Positions 16,305 to 23,793 of a stretch of 64,000 bases of DNA are shown here, piece after piece. Origin of the DNA: Streptomyces sp. JJ36 (GTDB lineage: Bacteria > Actinomycetota > Actinomycetes > Streptomycetales > Streptomycetaceae); assembly GCF_021696945.1 (NCBI RefSeq), contig NZ_JACYHE010000002.1, forward strand, positions 1 to 64,000. Direction: 5' to 3'. Each line of letters begins with the position of its first letter. The stretch's first letter is position 1. Below the pieces are notes generated by a model, which saw nothing but the letters and a program-made list of their open reading frames with translations, was not told the origin of the DNA and made no database searches. The position numbers and the translations under genes were made by a program.

Positions 16305-16913
16305 ATGAGGACCATGAGCGAGTCCCCGGTCGGCAGCTCCGTGCCACCGCCCGCACCGGGGGCGCGGGATCACCTCGCCCTCGACTTCGTCAACAGCGCC
16401 GTCGCCCTGCCCGGAGGGCACTTCGTCGACCTCCTCGGCACCCCCGACGCCACCAACCGGTGGCTCACCGAACACGGCCTCGCGCCTGCCGACGCCGGAG
16501 TGCAGGAGATGTGTGCGGCGCAACTGCGCTCGCTGCGCGAGCACCTCAGGGTGCTGTTCGCCGCCCGCGTCGCCGGGCTGCCCGCCCTGCCGGCGGCACT
16601 GACCGCCGTCAACGACGCGCTGAGCCGGGCCCCCACGGCCTCGCTGCTGTACTGGGACGAGAAGAACGGCCCCTACCGTGCGGCGCCGTGCCCCACCAAC
16701 GAGATCCTCGACCGCGCGCTCGCCACCCTCGCTGCCGACGCGGCCGACCTCCTCACCGGCCCCGACGCCGACCGCCTCACCGGCTGCGGTTCCGCCCCCT
16801 GCAACCGCTATCTGCTGCGCCACGGGCGCCGTCACTGGTGCTCCACCCGCTGCGGCGACCGGGCCCGCGCCGCCCGCGCCTACGCCCGGCGCACCCGGTC
16901 GCCGTCGCCCTGA
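16305..16913 (+). CDS. CGNR zinc-finger / ABATE-domain transcriptional regulator
   Basis: 202 residues from ATG 16305 (an ATG at 16314 is also possible). The N-terminal ~140 residues fit the ABATE domain (LALDFVNSAVALPGG), and the C-terminus is a CGNR zinc finger: C161GSAPC, then HWCSTRCGDRARAARAYARR, with CGDR in place of the usual CGNR. This family is a predicted stress-related DNA binder in actinobacteria. It reads away from the MBL/MFS pair across a perfect palindrome, so it is the likely local regulator. The whole cassette sits inside an otherwise conserved block. Confidence 0.88.
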   Translation: MRTMSESPVGSSVPPPAPGARDHLALDFVNSAVALPGGHFVDLLGTPDATNRWLTEHGLAPADAGVQEMCAAQLRSLREHLRVLFAARVAGLPALPAALTAVNDALSRAPTASLLYWDEKNGPYRAAPCPTNEILDRALATLAADAADLLTGPDADRLTGCGSAPCNRYLLRHGRRHWCSTRCGDRARAARAYARRTRSPSP

Positions 16914-17102
16914 CCCCGGAACGAACGCTCCCCGGGACGTTCCCGGCAGCGCTCACGGCCCCGGGCGACTCCGCGGCGGGGCGCCCGCCGCCGCCTGCCC
17001 GCCGCCGGGCCGCCTCGGCGTGAGCCCGCCGGGGGCGCCCGCTTACGATGTGGCCCGACAGCGAAGCCACTGCACGTACCCACCGGGATGGAACCAGCGA
17101 CG

Positions 17103-17276
17103 ATGACTCTGCTCAGCACCGCGCACGACACCCTGGCCCTGCTCGCCTCGTCCGAGGGCGAGGGCGGTGGCCACGGCGGCGGAAGCAACACCCTGCCGTA
17201 CCTCACCGGCGGTGGCGCGCTGCTCGCGCTGCTCCTCCTGCTGTGGGTCACCACCCGCTTCAACCGGGACCGTTAA
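17103..17276 (+). CDS. Small single-pass membrane protein
   Basis: 57 residues from ATG 17103, or 62 from ATG 17088; neither has a strong ribosome site. A Gly/His-rich stretch (GEGGGHGGGSN) precedes one transmembrane segment ([16 protein letters not shown]) and a basic end (RFNRDR). Function unknown. It lies 48 bases before nadD; I believe a similar tiny gene precedes nadD in other Streptomyces. Confidence 0.7.
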   Translation: MTLLSTAHDTLALLASSEGEGGGHGGGSNTLPYLTGGGALLALLLLLWVTTRFNRDR

Positions 17277-17324
17277 GCCGCGCCGCGTGGGCGGCGGCGG
17301 GAAGAGGGGCTAGGGTCGGCACGC

Positions 17325-17960
17325 ATGGGAGAGCACATAGTGCCCGGAACCGCCGAACGGCGGCTGGGCGTGATGGGCGGCACCTTCGACCCCATCCACC
17401 ACGGCCACCTGGTCGCGGCCAGCGAGGTGGCGGCGCGCTTCGCCCTGGACGAGGTCGTCTTCGTGCCGACCGGCCAGCCCTGGCAGAAGAGCCACCAGAG
17501 GGTGTCACCCGCCGAGGACCGTTATCTGATGACGGTCATCGCGACCGCCTCCAACCCCCAGTTCTCGGTCAGCCGCATCGACATCGACCGCGGCGGCCGG
17601 ACGTACACCATCGACACCCTCCGCGACCTGCACGCCGAACACCCCGATGCCGAGCTCTTCTTCATCACCGGCGCCGACGCGCTCGCCCAGATCCTCACCT
17701 GGCGGGACGCGGAGGAACTCTTCTCGCTGGCCCACTTCATCGGCGTCACCCGCCCCGGGCACGCGCTGGCCGACCCCGGACTCCCGGACGGCGGCGTCTC
17801 GCTGATCGAGGTCCCCGCCCTGGCCATCTCCTCCACGGACTGCCGCGCGAGGGTGGAACGCGGCGATCCGGTCTGGTATCTGGTGCCGGACGGGGTGGTG
17901 CGCTACATCAGCAAGCGCCGCCTGTACCGGGACGGGGGAGAGGAGGCGGACCGGACGTGA
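17325..17960 (+). CDS. nadD: Nicotinate-nucleotide adenylyltransferase
   Basis: 211 residues from ATG 17325. The nucleotidyltransferase motif [11 protein letters not shown] (~19-29) and the C-terminal ISSTDCRAR segment (in place of ISSTxIR) identify NadD, which adenylates nicotinate mononucleotide to form deamido-NAD. It is the first gene of a tight operon: its TGA overlaps the next GTG (GTGA at 17957-17960), followed by rsfS and a phosphatase. Confidence 0.95.
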   Translation: MGEHIVPGTAERRLGVMGGTFDPIHHGHLVAASEVAARFALDEVVFVPTGQPWQKSHQRVSPAEDRYLMTVIATASNPQFSVSRIDIDRGGRTYTIDTLRDLHAEHPDAELFFITGADALAQILTWRDAEELFSLAHFIGVTRPGHALADPGLPDGGVSLIEVPALAISSTDCRARVERGDPVWYLVPDGVVRYISKRRLYRDGGEEADRT

Positions 17961-19885
17961 ACGACGGTTACGGCTACGACCCGTACGGGCGGCAACCGCA
18001 GCTCCTCGGGTACGACGAGTACGGCCGCCCGGTGTACGAGCAGGCCCCCGGCCCGGAGTCCGGCGGGCAGGGCCCCCCGTACGACGGATACGGGGGCCAG
18101 GGCGGCTACGGCGGCCAGGGCGGCTACGACGGGTACGGGGCCTACGGTCACGACGGGCGGCAGCAGGGCGCGGCGCAGAGCCCCCCGCAGGACCCCTCGC
18201 AGGGCTACGGCGGACCCGGGGGGTACGCCCCGTACGCCGGGGCCGGCGGGTACGACCACGGCGGTCACCAGGTGACGGGCGCGCCCGCGCCGGCCGCCGG
18301 GTACGACCCCTACGGCGGCGGGCAGGGCTACGACCCGTACGACCCGTACGGCCCGGCCGCCGGCACCGGGCAGCAGCCGCCCGTCTCCGGGGCGTACACC
18401 GTCCCGCAGCAGCCGGGCACGGGCGTCACCGGCGACGACGCCTACGGCGGCCCGCCGGCCCACGACCCCTACGGCCCGGCCGCGGAGACCGGCGGGCGGG
18501 TCCCCGCCCAGGCGCCGCCTCCCGCCACCGAGCAGCGCCGGGACCCGGCGGCGGGACCGGAGCCCGGCGGGCCCGGCGGCCGGGACGAGGGCGCCCGCGA
18601 CCGGTCCGGTGCCGCGACCGGGGAAGCCGGGGACGCGTACCGGACGGAGGAGTTCTCCTTCGTCGAGGAGCGCACCGACGACTCCGAGGACGTCATCGAC
18701 TGGCTCAAGTTCACCGAGAGCCGCACGGAACGCCGGGAGGAGGCCAAGCGCCGCGGCCGGAACCGCAAGCGGGCGCTGGTGCTGTTCCTGGTGCTCGCCG
18801 TGCTCGGCGGCACCGGCTGGCTCTGGCACGCGGGCAGGCTGCCCGGCCTGGGCGGCGGGACGGACGGCGGCGGACCGGCCGCCGGGCAGCAGCGGGACGT
18901 GCTCGCCGTGCACCTGATGTCGCCCGACAGCAAGGACAGCTCCACCGCCCTGCTGGTGGACAACGCCACCACCGAGCAGGCGACCACCCTGCTGCTGCCC
19001 GACTCCCTCGCCGTCGCCACGTCCGACGGCGCCACCACCACGCTGGGCAAGTCGGTCGAGGACGAGGGCGCGACCCCCACCCGGGACGCGCTGGACCGGC
19101 TCTTCGGCGCGGAGATCAAGGGAACCTGGCGGCTGGACACCCCGTATCTGGAGATCCTGGTGGACTCCGTCGGCGGGATCACCGTGGACGCCGACACCGA
19201 GGTGCCGGCCGCGAAGAAGGGCGAGGACCCGCTGGTGCAGGCCGGCGAGGACCGCGCCCTGGACGGCCGCGCCGCCGTCGCCTACGCCACCCACCGCGGG
19301 GCCACCGAGCAGGAGGCCGAGCAGCTCGCCCGCTTCGGGCAGGTGATGCACGGTGTGCTGCGGAAGATGTCCAGCGACGAGGCGGCGGCCACCGGCACGG
19401 TGAAGTCGCTCGGCCAGATCCTCGACCCGTCGCTCTCCGAGGAGTCCCTGGGCGCCACCCTGGCGCACCTCGCCGAGCGGGCCAAGAACGGCGGTCACCG
19501 CACCCGTATGCTGCCCGCGGAGCCGGACGGCACGCTGAGCGAGAAGACCAGCGACGGCCTGGTCAAGGACGTGCTCGGCGGGACCGTGCGGAACTCCGAC
19601 CCGGATGCGGCCCCGCGGGTGAGCGTGCGCGACGCCACCGGCGAGAAGGGCGCCGGGCTGACCGCCCGCGCGGCCCTGGTCAACGGCGGCTGGACGGTGG
19701 TCGGCACCGGCACCGCGGACGGCACGGAGGAGAAGTCCCGGGTGCTCTACGCGGCCAAGGCACAGAAGGGCCAGGCCGAGGAGGTCGCCCGGACGCTCGG
19801 GCTGCCGGAGAAGGCCGTGACCGAGGGCGAGGGCGCCGGGAACGCGGACGTGACCGTGGTCCTCGGACAGGACTACGACGGCTGA
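17957..19885 (+). CDS. LytR-CpsA-Psr (LCP)-like membrane protein with degenerate active site
   Basis: 642 residues from GTG 17957 (GAGGAGG ~10 bases upstream; 4-base overlap with nadD). Residues 1-215 are Gly/Tyr/Pro-rich with repeated YDPYG and GGYGGQG units; ~225-270 is charged; a transmembrane helix lies at ~273-292 ([18 protein letters not shown]). An LCP-like domain follows (~305-450; [33 protein letters not shown]) and then a LytR_C domain (~530-640). LCP enzymes attach teichoic acids and other polymers to peptidoglycan. The usual DTIML segment and catalytic arginines are not recognisable, so it may be non-catalytic. Confidence 0.85.
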   Translation: MNDGYGYDPYGRQPQLLGYDEYGRPVYEQAPGPESGGQGPPYDGYGGQGGYGGQGGYDGYGAYGHDGRQQGAAQSPPQDPSQGYGGPGGYAPYAGAGGYDHGGHQVTGAPAPAAGYDPYGGGQGYDPYDPYGPAAGTGQQPPVSGAYTVPQQPGTGVTGDDAYGGPPAHDPYGPAAETGGRVPAQAPPPATEQRRDPAAGPEPGGPGGRDEGARDRSGAATGEAGDAYRTEEFSFVEERTDDSEDVIDWLKFTESRTERREEAKRRGRNRKRALVLFLVLAVLGGTGWLWHAGRLPGLGGGTDGGGPAAGQQRDVLAVHLMSPDSKDSSTALLVDNATTEQATTLLLPDSLAVATSDGATTTLGKSVEDEGATPTRDALDRLFGAEIKGTWRLDTPYLEILVDSVGGITVDADTEVPAAKKGEDPLVQAGEDRALDGRAAVAYATHRGATEQEAEQLARFGQVMHGVLRKMSSDEAAATGTVKSLGQILDPSLSEESLGATLAHLAERAKNGGHRTRMLPAEPDGTLSEKTSDGLVKDVLGGTVRNSDPDAAPRVSVRDATGEKGAGLTARAALVNGGWTVVGTGTADGTEEKSRVLYAAKAQKGQAEEVARTLGLPEKAVTEGEGAGNADVTVVLGQDYDG

Positions 19886-19951
19886 GGCTTCGCCGCCCGG
19901 CGTGAGATCCTGGGAGCGTCCGAGTGACCGACCGCGACGAAAGCACTGCTT

Positions 19952-20365
19952 GTGACCGCTACTGACCGTTCCGTCGAGCTGATCAACGCCGCCGCCCAGG
20001 CCGCGGCCGACAAGCTCGCGCACGATGTCGTCGGGTACGACGTCAGCGACGTCCTCGCCCTCACCGACGCCTTCCTGCTCGCCTCCGCACCCAACGACCG
20101 GCAGGTCAAGGCCATCGTGGAGGGCATCGAGGAGAAGCTGCTCAAGGAGCACGGCGCCAAGCCCCAGCGGCGCGAGGGCGAGCGCGAGGGACGCTGGGTG
20201 CTGCTGGACTACGTGGACATCGTGGTGCACGTCCAGCACAGCGAGGAGCGGGTCTACTACGCGCTGGAGCGGCTCTGGAAGGACTGCCCGGAGCTGGAGC
20301 TGCCCCCGGACGCCCGGGCCACCCGCGGTCGCGGTGAGGAGGCGGCCGCGGAGGACGCCCGGTGA
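19952..20365 (+). CDS. rsfS: Ribosomal silencing factor RsfS
   Basis: 137 residues from GTG 19952. Family signatures include DVLALTDAFLLASAPNDRQV, EGREGRWVLLDYVDIVVHV and FYxLE-like YYALERLWKD. RsfS binds L14 (uL14) on the 50S subunit and blocks subunit joining in starvation. The C-terminal 25 residues are an extra charged tail. Located between the LCP-like gene and the phosphatase, whose GTG overlaps its TGA by 4 bases. Confidence 0.95.
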   Translation: MTATDRSVELINAAAQAAADKLAHDVVGYDVSDVLALTDAFLLASAPNDRQVKAIVEGIEEKLLKEHGAKPQRREGEREGRWVLLDYVDIVVHVQHSEERVYYALERLWKDCPELELPPDARATRGRGEEAAAEDAR

Positions 20366-21000
20366 CCCGCGACCGCCGCATCGTCCTCTGGCGCCACGGC
20401 CAGACGGCGTGGAACCTGGAGCGCCGCTTCCAGGGCTCCACGGACATCGCGCTGACCGAGGACGGCGTCGCCCAGGCGCGGCGCGCGGCCCGGCTGCTCG
20501 CGGGGCTGCGCCCCGACGCGATCATCTCCTCCGACCTGCAACGGACCCGTGCGACCGCCGCCGAGCTGGCCGCCGTGACGGGCCTGGAGGTCACGCACGA
20601 CGAGGCGCTGCGGGAGACGTACGCCGGTGCCTGGCAGGGGCTGACCCACGACGAGATCACCGAGCGGTACGCGGAGCAGTACGCGGCCTGGAAGCGCGGG
20701 GAGCCGGTGCGCCGCGGTGGTGGCGAGCTGGAGACGGAGGTGGCCGAACGGGCCGCGCCGGTGGTGGAGCGCAGCGCCGAGAAGCTGCCGGACGGCGGTG
20801 TACTGGTGGTGGTCAGCCACGGCGGCACCATACGGACCACCCTCGGCCGGCTGCTGGGGTTGCACCCCGGCACCTGGGAGGCGCTGGGCGGCCTGTCGAA
20901 CTGCTGCTGGTCCGTGCTGGGCGAGAGCCTGCGCGGCTGGCGGCTGCTGGAGCACAACGCGGGGACGCTCCCGGAGCCCGTGCTGGGCGACGACGACTGA
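20362..21000 (+). CDS. Histidine phosphatase (phosphoglycerate mutase-like)
   Basis: 212 residues from GTG 20362, overlapping the rsfS stop. It carries the catalytic RHG motif (VLWRHGQTAWN), the second arginine region (SSDLQRTRATA) and the second catalytic histidine in VVVSHGGTIRTTL. It is a cofactor-dependent mutase-like phosphatase; such genes next to rsfS are often labelled phosphoglycerate mutase, but the size and motifs fit a broad-specificity phosphatase (e.g. GpgP/CobC-type). Substrate unknown. Confidence 0.9.
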   Translation: MTRDRRIVLWRHGQTAWNLERRFQGSTDIALTEDGVAQARRAARLLAGLRPDAIISSDLQRTRATAAELAAVTGLEVTHDEALRETYAGAWQGLTHDEITERYAEQYAAWKRGEPVRRGGGELETEVAERAAPVVERSAEKLPDGGVLVVVSHGGTIRTTLGRLLGLHPGTWEALGGLSNCCWSVLGESLRGWRLLEHNAGTLPEPVLGDDD

Positions 21001-21116
21001 CCCGAACGGGTGCCGTGCGGGTGCCCGCCGCGGCCCCGGCCGGGACCGATTTCGTGATCTGCCAGGTCACCCGCTAAGCTGCTACTCGTTCACGGCACGC
21101 AGCGGCCGGCGGACGC

Positions 21117-21189
<73 letters not shown>

Positions 21190-21220
21190 CAGAAGAGTGC
21201 CGGCACCGTCGGCCCCGCAG

Positions 21221-21249
21221 ATCCCGTCCCCGTCCGGGGGCGGGATTTT
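21221..21249 (+). terminator. Terminator after tRNA-Ala copy 1
   Basis: ATCCCGTCCCC (21221-21231) pairs with GGGGGCGGGAT (21236-21246; one G-U pair), 4-base loop, followed by a short T run (21246-21249). Confidence 0.75.
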
Positions 21250-21379
21250 CGCTTCCCGGGGGCGCCCGGTCGCCCGGTTCCTTCCGGGGGCTTTCCGTCA
21301 GGGCTCCTGCCCGGCGGAAGAACGTGGCAGAATCGTGACGACCGGAAAGGGGGACGGGGCCGAGGGGAGGGACGGTGCC

Positions 21380-21493
21380 ATGTCGGCCGACTTCCGGTGC
21401 CCTGCCTGTGGATCGTCGAACGTCGCCCAGGTCCTCGGCGACAATGGAGGAGTTTCCTACGTGTGCACGGCCTGCGGCCACCTCTGGAGCTGA
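21380..21493 (+). CDS. 37-residue zinc-ribbon protein
   Basis: ATG 21380 with GGGAGG about 9 bases upstream, TGA at 21491-21493. The protein is MSADFRCPACGSSNVAQVL followed by a second knuckle CTACGHLWS, i.e. two CxxC pairs spaced for one zinc ion. It overlaps no better frame and is followed 3 bases later by another small gene, so the two are translationally coupled. Function unknown; zinc ribbons of this size often bind nucleic acid or serve as accessory subunits. Confidence 0.65.
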   Translation: MSADFRCPACGSSNVAQVLGDNGGVSYVCTACGHLWS

Positions 21494-21496
21494 CTG

Positions 21497-21730
21497 ATGG
21501 GCGCACACAGCCGGAAGTGCGACTGGTGCGGCAGCGGTACGCCGATCGTCCGCGACATGGAGCCGGTGAACCCCGAGTTCCAGTACTGGTGCGAGGACTG
21601 CGCGCGGGCGCTGATCATAAAGGGCGACCCGATCGAGACCTACCGCGAACTGGACGGTGAGCCCATCTACGGGCGGCTGCTGGACGAGCACTGCAGCCTG
21701 AAGCGCTTCTACTCCTTCGCCACGGCCTGA
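21497..21730 (+). CDS. Small conserved cysteine-containing protein
   Basis: 77 residues from ATG 21497, with GGAG in the end of the preceding gene. CDWCGSGT near the N-terminus and CEDCARAL near residue 33 form a second CxxC pair set, again suggesting zinc binding; the rest (YRELDGEPIYGRLLDEH) is not recognised. Its last 22 bases overlap the 3' end of the convergent GT87 gene. Confidence 0.75.
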   Translation: MGAHSRKCDWCGSGTPIVRDMEPVNPEFQYWCEDCARALIIKGDPIETYRELDGEPIYGRLLDEHCSLKRFYSFATA

Positions 21731-23127
21731 GCCGGCGTCGCGGGACCGGCCGCCGCGGTTTCAGCCGGCACCGGGGCCTCTGCCGGAGCCGCGGGCCGAG
21801 CCGCTTCGTACGGCAGCGGCCGGCGCAGCGCCCGTACGGAGACCGCCGCCGCCACCGCGAGGAATGCCGTGCCCGTCACCGGATAGACCGCCGAGAGCAG
21901 CATCTCGCCCCCGTGCTGGTCGAGTTCGGGCAGCGGCCCGGCGCCGCCGTCCCGCCCGTTCGGCACCCACCACAGCGCGTAGGAGCAGAAGAGCGCGCCC
22001 GCGATCCCCGCGCCCGCCCACCAGCGCACGTCGCCGCGGCGCAGCGCCTCGGCCCCCAGCAGCAGCACTATCGGCACCGCCCACACCCAGTGGTGCGACC
22101 AGGAGACCGGGCTGATCAGCAGCGCGGTCACCGCGCAGGCCAGCACCGCCCAGGCGGGCGCGTACGGCAGCCGCCGCGGGGTGGCGAGGAACGCGGCCAC
22201 CGCGGTGCCCAGCCCGGCCGCCGCGGCGACCGCGCACAGCGCCACTGCGAAGGCGCCCGGGTCGCCGGTGTGCAGCAGCCGGGCGGCGACCCCGTGCAGG
22301 GACTGGTTGGCGGTGCCCTCGGTGGCCCCGGCCCGGTCGGCGGCGAAGAGCACCTCGGTCCAGAAGCGGTGCGAGTCGCGGGGGAGCACCACCGCGGAGA
22401 GCAGGGCGGTCCCGAGGAAGGCGCCGGTGGCGACGGCCGCCTGCCGCAGCCGGGCGTTCCACAGCCCGCCGGGCCGGCCTCCGCGGCGCCGGCGGCGCCC
22501 CGCCTCCGCGAGCCCGCAGAGCGCGAGGAAGACCGCGAACAGCGCGGGGGTGAGCTTGATCCCGGCCGCCACGCCGATGCCCACCCCCGCCCACCGGTGA
22601 CCGGGGCGCCGGGTCAGGTCCCACAGGACCAGCGCGGCGAGCAGCAGGTTCACCTGCCCGTAGCGCAGGGTCGTCCACACCGGCTCGCACCAGACGGCGA
22701 CCGCGGCCAGGCCGAGGGCGGCGGCGGGCCGGGGGAGGCGCGCCGGACGGCCGAGCAGCCGCAGGGAGAGCTGGACGAGCACCACCAGCAGCACCAGGTT
22801 GGTCACCGCGGCCAGGGTGCGCAGCTCCGGCACGTCGAGCAGGGTCAGCGGCAGGAACAGCAGGGCCGCGAACGGCGGGTAGGTGGCGGGCAGGTCCGCA
22901 TGGGTGACGCGGAGGGCGTAGAGGTCCTCCCCGTTGCGCACCGCCCAGCCCTCCGCCCGGTAGACCATCAGGTCGATCACCGACACGTCGGCTGCGCGCT
23001 GGGCCAGCACGAAGGCGGCGAAGGAGAGCAGGCACGCCCCGGCGGCCGGCAGGGTGGGGCGGCGGAGGACCAACGACCGGGCCGTGGCGCGGGGACGGGT
23101 GGCGGCGGTCTCGTGCAGCGTGCTCAC
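21709..23127 (-). CDS. GT87-family polyprenyl-phosphate-sugar transferase (membrane mannosyl/arabinosyl-type)
   Basis: 472 residues from GTG 23127 (GGAG ~10 bases upstream); about 10-12 hydrophobic segments. The acidic motif VIDLMVYRAEGWAV in the first extracytoplasmic loop, LRYGQVN and the WSHHWVWAVP segment fit DUF2029/GT87 proteins, which use decaprenyl- or polyprenyl-phosphate sugars outside the membrane (PimE is a relative). The acceptor is unknown. It is monocistronic on the minus strand between the two tRNA-Ala genes. Confidence 0.85.
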   Translation of the reverse strand: MSTLHETAATRPRATARSLVLRRPTLPAAGACLLSFAAFVLAQRAADVSVIDLMVYRAEGWAVRNGEDLYALRVTHADLPATYPPFAALLFLPLTLLDVPELRTLAAVTNLVLLVVLVQLSLRLLGRPARLPRPAAALGLAAVAVWCEPVWTTLRYGQVNLLLAALVLWDLTRRPGHRWAGVGIGVAAGIKLTPALFAVFLALCGLAEAGRRRRRGGRPGGLWNARLRQAAVATGAFLGTALLSAVVLPRDSHRFWTEVLFAADRAGATEGTANQSLHGVAARLLHTGDPGAFAVALCAVAAAAGLGTAVAAFLATPRRLPYAPAWAVLACAVTALLISPVSWSHHWVWAVPIVLLLGAEALRRGDVRWWAGAGIAGALFCSYALWWVPNGRDGGAGPLPELDQHGGEMLLSAVYPVTGTAFLAVAAAVSVRALRRPLPYEAARPAAPAEAPVPAETAAAGPATPAQAVAKE

Positions 23128-23381
23128 GGCGGGACGGCTCCGGTGTCTCTCGGCGCGGGCTCCCTCGGGCCCGGGGACGGGCGCCGACGCTACCGGCCGG
23201 GGGCGACGGGGAAGTGGACGTCGACGGGCGGGAGTGGGTGGGGGAGGCGGGGAGCGGGAAACGATTTGGCGGATCACGGCGCCTGCCGTGTACAGTAGGC
23301 ACCGCCGTCGCGGGGACACCGCAGCGGAGCCGCCCAGTCACCCGGGTGGCGCTGCTGAGTCTTTCGCGTCGGACCACTTCC

Positions 23382-23454
<73 letters not shown>

Positions 23455-23471
23455 CTTGGCTCAGCGTTCGT

Positions 23472-23514
23472 CGAGGCGTGAGACGTGCCCGGTCCGGGCG
23501 CCTCTCACGCCTCG
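23472..23514 (+). terminator. Terminator after tRNA-Ala copy 2
   Basis: CGAGGCGTGAGA (23472-23483) pairs perfectly with TCTCACGCCTCG (23503-23514); an inner GCCC/GGGC stem extends the hairpin. Confidence 0.8.
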
Positions 23515-23648
23515 TGCGTGTGTCCTTCCGCAGGTCTCGGTGCGCCGTCCGGTGGCCGGCTCCGGCCTCCTGCTGCCCCTTCCGGCTCTTCCCGCCGTCT
23601 CCCGCTCCGCCGTCCCGGGCCGCGGGCCGCTTGCGGTACCCTGAGCGC

Positions 23649-23687
23649 ATGCGTGCCGTACGCCTTCTGCTTAGCGGGCCGCGCTGA
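23649..23687 (+). CDS. leuS leader peptide (three consecutive Leu codons)
   Basis: A 12-residue frame [12 protein letters not shown] from ATG 23649 to TGA 23685-23687, with Leu codons CTT-CTG-CTT at 23664-23672. TACCCT (23637-23642) lies 6 bases before the ATG, so the RNA may start at the ATG itself (leaderless). An intrinsic terminator follows at 23730 and leuS at 23794. Stalling of the ribosome on Leu codons when charged tRNA-Leu is scarce would then favour leuS expression: classical attenuation. Actinobacterial leucine attenuators are known; assignment here is by layout. Confidence 0.75.
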   Translation: MRAVRLLLSGPR

Positions 23688-23729
23688 TCAGTCCCGAGCC
23701 TGTGCGACAGGCCGGAATCGGCGCGGCGT

Positions 23730-23753
23730 CCCCTCCTGTGCGAGGGGTTTTTT
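23730..23753 (+). terminator. Attenuator terminator upstream of leuS
   Basis: CCCCTC (23730-23735), loop CTGTGC, GAGGGG (23742-23747), then six T (23748-23753). It is the only terminator in the window with a full U-run, and it lies between the leader peptide and leuS. A GCCTGT/ACAGGC hairpin (23698-23712) lies before it. GCCGCGC (23678-23684) could pair with GCGCGGC (23721-23727) as an alternative fold. Confidence 0.75.
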
Positions 23754-23793
23754 CATGTGCTGTGCAGAGACGACCGATGGAGCTTTGAGGACG

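Noticed and set aside
23455..23793. T-box riboswitch in front of leuS
   Set aside because: No specifier loop or T-box-type core sequence is visible, whereas a short frame with three Leu codons and an intrinsic terminator is.
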